NCBI GenBank assembly: GCA_900708905.1
Contig: CAADRB010000114.1
Location: 1 to 64,000 of the forward strand
Direction of reading: 5' to 3'
From: Hymenolepis diminuta
Taxonomy: Eukaryota > Platyhelminthes > Cestoda > Cyclophyllidea > Hymenolepididae
DNA: 64,000 nt
In this document: positions 1 through 12,270 of the stretch, one piece after another
Position numbering within the stretch: the first letter of the stretch is position 1
Layout of the letters: each line of letters starts with the position of its first letter
Made by a program: the position numbers and the translations under genes
The notes under the pieces: generated by a model
Database searches by the model: none
Told to the model about the DNA's origin: nothing
Seen by the model: the letters and a program-made list of their open reading frames with translations, nothing else

Positions 1-1236
1 GATGGAGGGTATGGTGGAAATTGACAAAAATTGGACAATGAAGTAAGTGGGTGTATTGGCCACTCCCTCTTATTCAAACGTGATAACGGGCTTGGAAATA
101 ATTATTTGAAAAAGAGGGGAGTAGATTGGTTTGATTTAGTGAGATTTCATTTCTCCGTAATTTTTCTTTGACAAAATTGTTTTGTGTTTGTTCAATCGGT
201 ATTCCTTGAAGTTAGATATGCAGAATTAGCTATTTCTAATTTTTCTATATTCACTTAATCCGATTAACATTTTTTGAAAATATGTTTTATTCAAGTAATG
301 AGAGTGACTGAGTCGTCTGTCGGTCGATTTTTTGCGTAATTGGTAATTTGTATAGATAATTTGTTGTTTAAGGCTAAAAGTGCCTCCTATTAGGGTGCAA
401 TGTAAATTTGGTTCGTGAGATTGATTATTATCTTGTCTTTAGCACTTTGGGATAGGTGGATTGGGTTGATCTAGTAGAACTTTTTCCATTTTGTGGGTTT
501 TTTAGCTGTCCTTCATTAGGCCGTTATCTGTTAGGCTTCTTAGTTAGGTAAGCCTGGTTGCTAGTTTTAACTCATTCTCTATTTCGGTCATGTATAGATT
601 TCTTTTTTTGGCTTCGTTTGCCTTTGAGACTTATAGGAGAAGGTACGTTTGTTAGATATTATCGACTATTTAACGAGTGTGCATCTGTTAACAGTGAAGG
701 TTATAGTTAGCATTTTCTTTGCTTTGCTTTTAATCACTTTTTAAAGGTCAGTGAGATAAGATCACATGCATTTCATTTATTACCAATTTGCGAATCCAAT
801 TTTCTATCGAATAGATCTTAAAGGAAGTATATTGTCAGTGCCGACCTGCAATGCCCATTTCAATACCAATATGGAATTAAATTGAATTTGAAACCCGACA
901 TGCAATTATATCAGATAAAATAAAATGTCCGGTTATCTTATTTTTAACGCTTATTTGCACCTTTATAATCAAACTCCAGGAAAAATAAGGAAGGAAACTT
1001 TTATCTTTGACGACAATTTTTTTATTAAGAAAGTAACTTACTGGTGTAGGATCGAAAGGAGATGAATTATTGACTGTTTTGTTAGTCAATAAATGCACCT
1101 ATGAGTTACTCACAGGGAGTCTTACATATCCGGATGTGGGTGCGTGAATCTAATGATGGATAATCCCCGTGAGTCTCTTTCAATTGCAGCAAAAATATTC
1201 AATTAAACTTTCCTACAATTGTATTTTATATAATTA
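1..1236. other. AT-rich non-coding flank
   Basis: I see no convincing exon, RNA gene or repeat in this stretch. It is AT-rich and ends at the left terminal repeat of the mariner copy. Open frames here are short and lack splice context or family resemblance. Confidence 0.6.
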
Positions 1237-1266
1237 GGTTGTAACAGGACTTTTGTCCAATTTTTG
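1237..1266 (+). repeat. Left terminal inverted repeat of mariner
   Basis: About 29 bp. Aligned with the reverse complement of 2495-2523 it shares TTGTAA-AG-ACTT-TGTCCA-TTTTT with four or five mismatches. A TA lies at 1235-1236, as expected for mariner insertion. Confidence 0.8.
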
Positions 1267-1507
1267 AGTTATGTGTTTAGGGCACGATTACTTCAATTTA
1301 GCTTGTTAATGTTGTGTGCTTATCTGCGGTATTTAATTAAATATTATTTCTTCTTTCAGATTGTGTGATAATTACCGTTATTAATGAATATTTCTAGCCT
1401 CAATGTGTACGCCAAATCAGGAACCTTTCATGCATATTTTACTGTTTGAACTTCATAAAGGAAACACGGCAACAAAAATACTCAAAAACACTCATTAGAA
1501 TGATGTT

Positions 1508-2455
1508 ATGAATAAAAAGGCCCGCAGAAGGTGGTTTTTTGTAGGTGGTTTCAGAAAGGATGATTTCAGCCTGAAAAACGAGAGACGAACCGAGAGCGGA
1601 GTGCTAAATAATCTCAGTTCTGAACAACTGCAAGTTGCCAATGATGAAAATCCAACCTGCGTTACTAGGGAACTGAGCAAAACCTTTCACGTAAGCCGCC
1701 ATATGACCATATATAGAGAAATGGAAAAACTTGTCTGAGGAAGTCTCAAAGGCTGCGAAATAGGTTACCCCACACTATTTGTCAGAAATTAACTAGCAAC
1801 AGCTTTTGTATTTCACTGCATTCACTGAACTTCAGGCACCCTTTTTAGACCGAATCATGACTGACAGCGACGAGAAGTGGTGTATCCTTAATAACAATGT
1901 TAGGCGCAACAGACAGTGGCTAAGTCAAGGCAGTGGTTCAAAGCCAATTCCATTTCCAAACCGAGAAATGGTCTGTACCCGAAAAAAACACTTTTGTGTG
2001 TGTGGTAGGTTTGGAAGAGAATCGTTTATTATGAAGTAATTGGTGAAAATCAAATAACAATATCTGGAGTTGACTGTCAGCAGCTAAGTCGTTTAAAAGC
2101 AGTTTTACAGGAGAACGGCCATCTTTGATTAATCGAAAAGGAGTGATTCTGCACCATGACAATGCCAGACCCCACACTTCAGGAGCAACCAAAAATCTCG
2201 TCGAAGGATTTGGTTGGGAAATCATGCATCACCCACCATATTCTCCCCAACTTGCACCAACCGTTTTTTATCTTCACAGAACCTTACAGAATCATTTAAA
2301 AAGACAATGGTTTACTTCAAGAGAAGAGTTTGAAATGAAGCTAGTCTCTTTTTTTATTCCAAACTGGCGAAATTCTATGAAGAGGGAATAAGAAAGTTTA
2401 CGGCAAGGTGGGAAGATGTAAGTAATAAAATTGGTGACTATGCTGAACACTAAAT
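1508..2455 (+). pseudogene. Mariner transposase, frameshifted and stop-ridden
   Basis: A mariner transposase cuts and pastes its own element using three acidic residues (DD34D). Here the N-terminal helix-turn-helix part is open from 1508 to 1738, ending in a segment with VSRHMTIYREM typical of the DNA-recognition helix. The middle is broken by stops. Around 2000-2128 the catalytic-core strand is readable (IVYYEV, then DCQQLSRLKAVL), but the WWD-type first acidic site reads W-stop-V, so the first Asp is lost. The second site is intact as HHDNARPHTS near 2152-2181. The third, normally in SPDLAPSDY, reads SPQLAPTVF, so the last Asp is also gone. At least two frames are needed to read the whole protein. 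Two of three catalytic residues are missing, so this is a pseudogene. Confidence 0.9.
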
Positions 2456-2494
2456 AAATGTACTTTTGACAAAATTTTCTTTTTGATTCAAATT

Positions 2495-2523
2495 AAAAAA
2501 TGGACAGAAGTTCTTTTACAAGG
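2495..2523 (-). repeat. Right terminal inverted repeat of mariner
   Basis: This is the partner of the left repeat at 1237-1266. The outermost bases differ slightly from the left end, consistent with an old copy. Confidence 0.8.
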
Positions 2524-4473
2524 TGACATATTGAATGCATCATGCATAACAATTGAAACAAATAAGCGTTACTTTCTGTCGCACAGTTTCCACATCTGAG
2601 TGCCTGGAGAAAATAGCAATCGGTACGCTGGGCGAGATGCGATAGCTATTTGAAAATAACAGACATTTAAATTTTTAAAACACAACTAGTGCTTTTATTA
2701 AATAAGTAGGATAGTAAAATTTAAGTCTTATGATAAGAGCTGAAGTCGAATGCAATTGCGAAATATCAAATCAGCCATCAGTCCTCTTCTGTTCTCTTTC
2801 TACTTTTCCGTTTTGAATTTTCTACTTTGGGTAATTCGCTTTAATTTTTACTTCCGTTGTTAAGGTTAGAACAAATTACGGGTTAAATTGGTACTGCTTA
2901 TTTATATCCTTCATGTTCCAGTTCGTATTATTCGTATTCATTAAGATTTAATTCTCTGCAAAGGAAAAATGAAAATACGGAAACAGATTGTTTTTTCCTT
3001 GTGTATATCAACATTTTTTATCGTTTTTTCCTCTTTATACTGAAAATAATGCTTAAATATTAAATATTTTAATCTAATACAAGAATGATCTTATAAAATA
3101 TGCTATTTTTCCTGGAATACTGGATATCGTTATATAATTTTCTGATGTGTTTAAATTTGTCTCCTCTTTCCCTCTCTACTCCCATTTTTGTAGATATTTT
3201 GGGGTTGTTAGCTGAAAACACATTATTCTTGTAGCTGCACTAATGAATTTAAGGAAGAAGAATTTTATTGGTATGTGACAGCAATCAATGAATTACACAC
3301 GATCAGTAAGTTTTCAAGAGGGTATGGGCCAGTGATCAGTGGAAGATGCAAAAGGTTCTACTATGCTGCACCCAGCTGTGTGCGTTATTTGCTCAGAAAG
3401 CGTTGACTTACATACTTTTGGAGAGGCTGCTCAATGACTAATCGCACACGATCGGGAAATTGAGTAAGCAAGTGACAGCATCAAGACTATTTATTAGCTG
3501 GAACTCTATGCTTCTGCTACTTCATCGAGGGGAATTCCTCCCATACAAGGGGAACATTAATGCAACAAACATAAAAAATCCCAATCAACAAGTAATTAAA
3601 ACCTGGTGCAGAGAAGAAAATTTATTAAAATTAAGTCAAATTAAAAAATATTTGAATATAAAGTGCCACAGTTATACGTCCTAATCACCTTTCACAAGGT
3701 CTTGTGAAGTCATTTAACCTCAGAAAATTCTAAAATACGCGTAAAAATATGATTAATATGCTATAATGTAAGTTATCAATTCGTCATTTATTGGTTCTTT
3801 GCATTTTCACAAATTCTTCCAGAACTTTTACTGCTCAATATAAACTAAATGCAAAGCAATTAATAGGGTCACGCAAATGCACACATTTGTGCATATAATC
3901 ATCTATTCTGCGAATTTGGCCTCAAACTTGTGAGAGAAATGGGTAAGACTTTACGTAATGTTTTCGCGGTCCATCCTCCTGAAATCATTGTTCATTATAT
4001 TATGATCGCTCTAATTCAACAATTTCGGTTAAGTCAATAGAATCTCAAGGATTATTTAGATAACTGACTGTCACAATTTCATTGAAGGATTTCCGAATTT
4101 TAATTTGCCAGGGTGATTTTTTTATCTCAACATTCTTTTAATTATACTTCACATTTTCTAATACAAGAATATCATTTTTAAAAAAGAGAGTCATGGATAA
4201 TATCCTATTACTGTGTATTAAAATTATTCCAAAACCTCCTTTGATTAAAGATTACATTTATCAGTAATTATTTCAAGGCTCTAAACGCATTTTTTTATTT
4301 CGTTACTGTTACCAATTTAAAAATATGCAAATAAAAATTGCTTTTTTTGGTTTAATGGCAAAGAATCAAATGAAAATTTCACTTGTAGTGCAATTATCTC
4401 TGCATATAATTCTAAAACAATGACTGTCAAAAATTTGTGCAATTAATTAGCCGAATTAATCGTCATTTTGTAA
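2524..4473. other. Intergenic region upstream of the sulfotransferase-like gene
   Basis: I see no gene here. The 3300-3480 part is slightly richer in GC than its surroundings but shows no open frame with splice sites. A 5' untranslated exon of the downstream gene probably lies somewhere here, because a pyrimidine-rich acceptor (TTTTTAG) sits at about 4475-4481 just before its start codon. Confidence 0.5.
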
Positions 4474-4488
4474 TTTTTAGAGAGCAAA

Positions 4489-5614
4489 ATGTTATCTAAC
4501 GACTGTCCAGAAAAGCTTATTGTTATCGGAGCGGGCTTGATGCGAACCGGCACCTCCAGCTTGCAGATTGCTTTAGAGCATCTTCTAAAAAGACCTTGCT
4601 ACCATATGTCAAGAGTCGCCTTACAACTACGAGAGCCCACAATTTGTCAGTGGCTAACAATCTATCATAACAACGGAAAAGGAATTGAGGAAACGCTAAA
4701 AGGATACTCTGCTACTGTCGACTACCCAGCTTGTGCATTTTATGCAGAATTGTTGAAGGCCCATCCGAACGCAAAGGTAAAGACAAAAACGCTTTAAATT
4801 AATTCAGTATATTGAAGATTGTTAAATATCTATTATGGTGTGGCGTAGCTAATAAAACTCTATTGATAACTAAGAGGTTTGCTCACCGATTCTGTGGCAG
4901 AAAATAAATAAGGAGTGAAACACAGCTTTTATTAGAGATGCTTCAGAATGCCACATCATTGACCTAGATATGTGTCAGAAAATGCGTTCCAAATTGAGTT
5001 GTTGAAATACTAATGTCTCATGCAATATCGAGACGGGGATAAGGTAATATTTGTCAAAAACATGAATAATTTATTATTGAAATCATTTGATTTTTACTTT
5101 TTCTTTTTACGTTATATACCGCTATTTCATTTAGGTTATTCTAACGGTACGAGATTCTAAAGATTGGGTAGCAAGTTGTCGAGCAACAATGTTCTCGCCT
5201 GAAATGCTTCGGGCCCCAACCTTGGGTCGTAAACTCGTTTATTTACAAGCTCGAACTTTTTCTCTTCTCGACCTCCATGATGTCATGTTCTCCCGAACTC
5301 TCGGCATCAACTACGCTGATGCTACAGACGAGGAACTGGAATCTGCCTTTCAATGTTGGAACGCTCGTGTCCGAGCCTCAGTCCCTCCTGAACAATTGCT
5401 CATTTTCGATCCCACTAATGGATGGGGACCTTTATGTGCGTTTCTAAAGGTTGAGGTTCCCTCAGTAGCATTTCCGCATGTCAATCAAAGATTTGATATG
5501 CAGGAAGTTCTTCAGAAGCAGCTTAGGCGAGCAAAAATCTATGACAGTATTATCTATTTCTTTTTAGTATTCTTTTTAATTTTATTTATTTGGATCACCC
5601 TTAATTACAAATAA
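4489..5614 (+). CDS. Sulfotransferase-like P-loop protein with C-terminal membrane anchor
   Basis: Two exons, 4489-4776 and 5135-5614, join in phase 0 across a GT...AG intron to give 255 residues. The N-terminal region has a P-loop-type GAGLMRTGTSSLQIAL near residues 13-28, which in sulfotransferases binds the 5'-phosphosulfate of PAPS. Exon 2 opens with VILTVRDSKDWVASC, the strand, Arg and Ser region that contacts the 3'-phosphate. A late LLIFDPTNGWGPLCAFL and FPHVN match the family often listed as Sulfotransfer_4. The last 25 residues are hydrophobic (FFLVFFLILFIW) with a short basic tail, which suggests a C-tail anchor. The substrate is unknown. The start is the first ATG after an upstream acceptor, so a 5' untranslated exon is likely. 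Length fits the family. Confidence 0.86.
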
Positions 5615-5877
5615 TTAAAAATTAAAGCTTTTCTTTTAATTGAATTTAAATTTTGTTTATAAGGATCTTATATTAGTTAACCGATGAGGCCAAACGGGCT
5701 TAAATCTTTTCGTATGAATTAAATTGAATTGATCATGACTTAATATAGAGGCAATTTTTAACGATTTTAACATTGATTAAGTTTTGTTATTTCTAAAATA
5801 ATTAAACGTATTTTATTTGAAATATCTTTCTCGTTATGATTTCGTATACGTAAGGGTTTTCAACTTTTTTATTCACC

Positions 5878-5883
5878 AAATAA
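5878..5883 (+). terminator. Candidate poly(A) signal of the sulfotransferase-like gene
   Basis: AATAAA about 265 nt after the stop codon. It is the first canonical hexamer I noticed downstream on this strand. Confidence 0.4.
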
Positions 5884-8800
5884 AGGCAACCGAAATTATA
5901 ATAGCATTAGGACCAAGTGGTTGAGTCAAGTACAGTTTTATTTTAATTTCCGCAAATCTATCTTTACTCTTTCAATATCTAAGTAACTCTACAGATCAGA
6001 GTAACATTACCGCTTAATTTGTCACGTTGGTTTAAATAAAGGACATTATATTCCACTTCCAGACGTATTTGAACTATTTTATCTAAGAAAATATGCATGA
6101 AAGCATAGCTGCTCTTCAAAACGAACTAATAATATTTTTCTCTTTAGATTTTAAAATTGTGTCTTAATTGAACGTAACCATAATATTTCAACATATAGGC
6201 CCGGAAAAACAGTAGCACATGGAAATAATCCGCTAAGAATATCACTAGCAGTGTAGTTGAGTTAACATAGTATCATGGAATTGAATAAAACACACCATAT
6301 TAAATAATGGAACAACATAAAATGAATTATGTAGGAATGTAAAGGGACAAGAGATATTACATTATATATGCATTATGAAAGTCAATGAAGCAAATTAATG
6401 ACCAGTTTGATAATTTGGAAATATGAGCAAGTGTCCGCGAATGCGATAGATATTCATGCGTTGCTCGAGTATGTGATGAATAGACATGACGCGTAAATGG
6501 GCTGAGCTTGGACTGAAGGGAAACTTGTGGTTAAGTCGGCACCAAGTGACTGACCTGAACCCTTACAACAGCGCTCCCTACTTTACGAACCGTGATGGTT
6601 TTAAAGGTAAAAAACTAATCGCATATTAAAATTTTTATAATTTTGCGCCTTCAAGATTTACTTCTAATCTTGAATTTCTCTTTTAACAGCCGATTAGGTC
6701 ATGTTCCATTGGAGCTTTGCTTTCTCCAGTCAACAACATACTTTTAATAAGTCCCGTGGATCAAATTTACTGAATAAATGAACACGAGATTTAGCAAACA
6801 GAATGAATTTAGTATAATTGAAACAATGAATGTTTCATTTGCAAGCTTTTCCTACACTGATTTATTTCTATATTTGGTGTACTATAGCTTTAGAATTCTA
6901 ATTTCTTCAGTTCATGTGATTTATGCAAACTATTTTGCAACGAACGATGAGTTTCTTTATGCAATCTTATAATGAACAACAAACGGCTGTTATTGAAAAA
7001 TCAGCGTATTTCCCTTTGAATGATATATACTTTGCGGAATCATCTGATCAATCCCAAGTAAATTTCTTGCTCATTTTACCAAAAATCGAACTTAATGGAT
7101 AAACTACACTAAGAAGTATGTTAGCTATGCGTGCTCACCTAACACGTAGTGTCATATTATCAAAAAAATACTCTGGCCGTTAAACATATGGACCTTTCAA
7201 ATATCATGAAGGACCGGGGCAGCCGCCAATAAAACAAATCTTAGTTTGACAAATGCAGCATCCACTGACAATTTAGAAAGCAATGCACAACTTATTTTTC
7301 CGGTCTAAATGGATTAACAACTCAGGTGCAGTGCTCCATAAAGTAATAACTGATGGATATCATCTAAATATGTATGTTTATAGAGCGCAATTTATAAAAG
7401 CTTACTTGATTTTACGTTTTAAAATAGAAGAATTAGAGTAAATAAGGTTTATGCGCCTTAAATAAAAACAAAAATTTAGATAATTTTGCTCCTTTCTTTA
7501 ACTGCTTCACTTTGGCTCGCCTATAGCTCATACACTCCAAGATTTAATACCAGAGATGTCAATTTCGCTGTCCGGTGGCCTTTCGATTAGATCAATTTGA
7601 TGAATATTTTGACACCTGAAATTGGCGATTGGCAAACTAGTCAATTGAAAACATCATTCTCGAAAGTTCTTAGTAGGTATATCGAATTATAATGACACAC
7701 TTCTAATTGATCAAAGTAGGTAGTGAAGATGAGTTTCGCATATATTGGTAAGCTATGCACTGTTAAGTAATTTTGTATACTTAAAATTTAAACTGTAAGT
7801 CTAGATTTAGAATTAGAATTTATCTAAATTTCAATTTTCAAATTTTTATTATCAAATGAAAGTATTGAGTTTGTTTGAATAGGATAAAACATGCAGCTAT
7901 TTTTTCTGTAAGTTGAATTCAGTTTAAAACATGAATCGGTCATTTTAATTTTTAAAAAATGATACATTAGCATACAAAATGAGGGGCATTACAAACCCTT
8001 TTGCTTGTCTCCATGAAAGTTCTAAATATTTTTAAGCTGTCGATTTATATTTTCTTATAAATCTTTCGAATGATAGTGATGGGCTTTAAATAGCAAAATG
8101 TGACATTAAATTTGAGAATATCCCTCGTTAAGGTCAATCTTACATTAAGATCAAATATTATGCAAACTACAAAATTCAAACTGATTTTCTAGATTAAGGT
8201 CACTTATTTGCTTTCACTGGCTGCAAAAGTCTAATTGAACAAGTGGCATTTTCTTAGGAACGAAATTTTTTAATATATAGAATAGAAATCTTAGGCATGT
8301 TTTATACTTCATCATATTTACCTTAACTCTATGTAAAGTGACAGAGTTTTATGGAACTCAAATTTACAGAAATTGATATCAGTTGTGTAATGTTACTAAA
8401 GAGTCTCTCCTAAATGTGATAACGATGAGAGTCGACGATGATCAGGCAGAAATGTGGGTAACGACTAGATAAGTCAGGTTCTTGGATAATTGATGTCAAC
8501 AAACATAAAAGTGCTTTTTGGGTTGTCTCATACCGCCTTGGGATGACAGAAGCTTTCTTACAGTACGGAAATGATTTTTAAGCCGAATTGACAGAAAATC
8601 AACGACGTTTCTATCTGCTGGATGATGTTGTTAAGGAATGTACTTATTCATTCTAAAGAACGGCTTTTTTTGCAGTTTGATTAATAATTACAATAATCCT
8701 ATTAGGATAAATTTAACCCTATTAAAATCATTTCAAACTTCTTCACAAGGAGGTTGTTTTCGGTAAGACGATGGTGCATGAAATATTGAAGATTCAAAAA

Positions 8801-11800
8801 TTGAATAGAAAAGAAATCTCAGAGAAACCACTGGAAATTTTTTGGCCTCATGTCTTTTTTAATATAATTAAATTGAATATTTTCAAAATGGAAGTGTTAC
8901 TTCAGGTCTAAAGCGATAAGTTAGGAAGCTACCGGAAATTGTGATTTCTTTACCGTCACAATCTGATGAACTTTACACAGGTTATGTCAACAATGTTTGG
9001 TATCAGAGAGCATTCTTTTTTTAGTAGAAAATACTTGAAAGCGAGCTTTGAACCCTAATAATATGTGCAAGGTTATAGAATAAATAAATTTCATACTTAA
9101 AGTAAATCAGTAAAATCAAAGAAATACGATATAATTTAATCATAATCAAGTCAGAGGGAACAATTCTTTATGCTTACATTTATGACGCAAAGGGGGATTT
9201 AGCGTTTTAAATTTTACGTTACTGGCACAGCCTAGTGCTTGGTCATCAGGCGATAAAATTGTTTTAACATTTGAGCACTCTGCGGATAAAATTGCAGACC
9301 ACTTACTTTATGTGGAAATACAAAGTAACTTCGCTGAAAGGAGATCCCTTTTGCTTTAATTTTGATTTCCTGAATGATTAACTTTCAAAAGTATACTGTT
9401 ATTACCAATAATTAAAATAATTAGTTCAATAAACTCCATTCACATTTGCAAGTAATTCGCATTTTGCTTGCAGCTATACGGTGAATCGAAACCTGCGTCA
9501 TTGATCAAGTAGAAATTCAAAAACGAATCACAATATTTCAACTCTTCAAAATTGGATTATCAATTAAACTTGATCTAACGTCTGTTTCATTTTTAGGTAA
9601 CTAACGTTGCGAACTTAAATCGATAATACTCAATTTGAAACGAAGTTTAAGAATTTTGGTGCTGAACAGCTGGTAATAAAATTTAAGAATTCTTTCTCAA
9701 AATTGAATTGATTTACTTTGTCCAATGTGTTCGGCTTCCCCAACATCAATTTCAAACTCGCATTTGACAATGACAATAATAATCGCTGATTGTTGTTTTG
9801 CTAAATCTTACAACGGAAAATTTAAAGGGTCGTATTTTTAAATTGCTAACATTAGATAAGAATGTAAAATACGCTCAGAAGTGTCTTCTACTGGGTGTGA
9901 ACCTAACAACAGACCAATCGTGCATTTATGTTAATGGAAAACTCTGTGGAATCAATAAAAATTAAATTCCTACATTATGAGTGCGTCAAATTTATCAGAA
10001 ATGTACTATTTCATCAGCAGACTTGAAAAGATAAGGGAAAATTAAAATGCTTTATTCTAGATTTCAGCCATTGAAATAGATCTTGAAGGGCTTATGTAAC
10101 TGCCGCTGGGAATATATCTTTTCGTGTTATACTAGTTTTTTCTCGCAATGCTGTATTCTGATGCAGGTATTTGGATTTAGGGAAAAGTTTTAAATGTGTG
10201 AAATTCACTAAATAATTTTAAAGTTGATTTATAACATTACTAAATATGGTAAAAAGCGACAGTAATAAGTCAATTTTAGAATTAGAATACTAATTGAACC
10301 GGGAAAATAATATTTAATACCGTATGTAATGAAGAGAAAAGACGTGGTCTGTTAAATCAAGAGAATGTTACATTTTCAACTTTATATAAGATGTTCGATC
10401 AATTAAACCACAACATTTCGTCATTTTGCTGATATTTGAAAGTGATTTGTATTATCATACATTTCTAGTAGCATAAATAGATTTAAAATTATTTCAAAAA
10501 CTGGCATAACTGATCTTCTCTCTGGAGTCTGACTGTAGCTTTCTACTGCATATAAAAAACAGTATTTCAGCTATGAATGATTCCTATATGTAAGAATCTT
10601 TGATTCCCGTTTATTCGAACGAATTTATTTACATTACGGTTGCAAATGGCTCACAATATAAATCTGCCGTATTATATCCTGTTAAGGCATCCAGGCCTTT
10701 CTACTCTTCTTCGCAGGTTGGCTCTTCCTCGGTCACCTTCATTGGTTCTCTCCCTGGTGTGGCTTGTGGTTAGTAATATACGAAAGAAAGGAAAATATGA
10801 TTGGTTAGTCCTTGCTTTCGGTAGCGCCGCCATTGATTTTGGCTTCCTATATCGTGTATCTAACACTATCGATACGAATGCGCCCGTCTTAGTCTGATAT
10901 GGTGGTGAGGGTCGTTCTATAATGTGGTGTTGTCGAGTTGTACTTGTAACGAGTGCAATGTTTTAGGGAAGCTAAGAGTCGGTTACGATATCCTACAGAG
11001 AAGCGCAAATCATAACTCCCTACAAATTAGGTAATATACTTCATAGAAGATTACTTGCTTTAAATCAATTTATTTACGATTCATTTAATGTACGGAAAAA
11101 TATACTTCAGCATCCTCAGCGATGTCTTCTATAAAGTAAGTTTGAATATAAAGAAATGCAAATTAAAGGCTTCTACCAAGTAATAAAAACTTCTATCTAA
11201 GGAGAATTACATTAAAAATCTTGTGGGACGAATTTTTCCCGCCAAAAAAGGGTTCTTTTTCACAGGCGGACTTCATGGCTTAAAGTTTCCTACCATTCAG
11301 GTTCTAATAGGCATTTCCCAGAACAATTAACTTACTTAATATTATTTTACAGACAGCGGTCAGTATGTAAGCTCTAAAATCCTGAACTTTACCTCATTGG
11401 CTTCAGATAATTTTCCAAAAGATTAGTGCTAGCTCTTCCCATCAAGACTTTAACTGTGATACCTACTTAGTCATGCCGAAGTGCTCTTTTTTATTAAACT
11501 GCACTCTGGCGCTGAAAATTATAAGAAATGAGATGTAGAACTCCATACGTACTCATGGGAACTCCACGTGTGTAATTACGAACATGTCCTCCAAATTCAA
11601 TTAGACCATCTCTACTAAGGCAATCTCAGTAGTGTAACCTAAAACCTCAAGATTATTATTCCTTCAGATTAGTAAGAACCCAAATTCGGAGGAATATCCA
11701 CTTAAAAGAATTTAAGAATCAGTAAAGACGCCATATCTGAAAGACGATAAGAATCACGCATGTGATCTCTCAGATTGTAATCAAATAATTTCCACAACAA

Positions 11801-12032
11801 TAAAGAAATAAAACTTGTTATGATTGTAGTGCACACAAATAATGACAAACCTGAATCGAACCAAAAACATTTAAACAACCAATTAGAAAACGAACACTAA
11901 AATTCCGTCTGCCTAAACAACCAATCATCTAAGAGCGTACGTGACTCATGCGAAAAAAAAAGTCTAGAGGAAGATTTTTGGCAGTGCTCCGACCCCATTT
12001 ATAGACAACTCTCATTCAATGATAAAATAAGT
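5884..12032. other. Long gene-poor AT-rich region
   Basis: About 6.1 kb without a gene I can support. Two slightly GC-richer pockets stand out, at 6430-6610 and at 10690-10960 (listed separately). Other open frames are short, lack splice context and resemble no family I know. A six-codon ATG frame followed by GTAAGC near 7730 could be a tiny first exon, but no partner exon was found. Confidence 0.5.
10690..10960. promoter_or_regulatory. GC/CpG-richer pocket with CCAAT and YY1-like motifs
   Basis: This patch is clearly richer in GC and CpG than the surrounding 6 kb. On the minus strand it carries CCAAT motifs and, near 10830, AATGGCGGC, which resembles the animal YY1 site. These features resemble the patches ahead of the tensin first exons in this window. 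Open frames on both strands overlap here but neither resembles a known protein. It may be a promoter for an untranslated or unrecognised transcript; direction cannot be told. Confidence 0.25.
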
Positions 12033-12038
12033 TTTATT
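12033..12038 (-). terminator. Candidate poly(A) signal of the PEHE-domain gene
   Basis: AATAAA on the minus strand, about 230 nt beyond the stop codon of the KANSL1-like gene. Confidence 0.5.
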
Positions 12039-12270
12039 AACATAAATAGAGTATATACATATCGACCTTACAGTTTAAAACAGGAGAGTAAAAGATAACA
12101 CTACACATGGCAAAAAAATGATTATGGCAAAATGGGGACAATAAAAATTAATTCGAAAATACAGATTTCTTCAGTGCATCTCAAACGTTATTGCGGTGTA
12201 GATGATCTGAAATTAAAAACAGTCAGTCAACTACAGAAGCTAAACTGGTTAATTTTATTACATATTAAAC

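Larger units (their letters stand above)
1237..2523 (+). mobile_element. Dead mariner (Tc1/mariner) DNA transposon, full length
   Basis: The element is about 1.29 kb, the usual size of a mariner. Its ends carry imperfect terminal inverted repeats of about 29 bp: the left begins with TTGTAACAGGACTTTTGTCC and the right, read in reverse complement, with TTGTAAAAGAACTTCTGTCC. A TA dinucleotide lies just outside the left end; I could not find an equally clean one on the right. The interior holds a broken transposase in several frames. The copy is inactive by inspection. Its intact ends could still in principle be bound by a transposase made elsewhere, but that is inference. Confidence 0.9.

Noticed and set aside
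8570..8660. Short plus-strand segment AELTENQRRFYLLDDVVKE
   Set aside because: It reads like protein for about 19 residues, but a stop precedes it directly and there is no acceptor in phase or family likeness.
10640..10897. Overlapping open frames on both strands (85 aa plus, 64 aa minus)
   Set aside because: Both frames exist because the patch is GC-richer and low in stops. Neither has a family likeness, conserved motif or splice partner.
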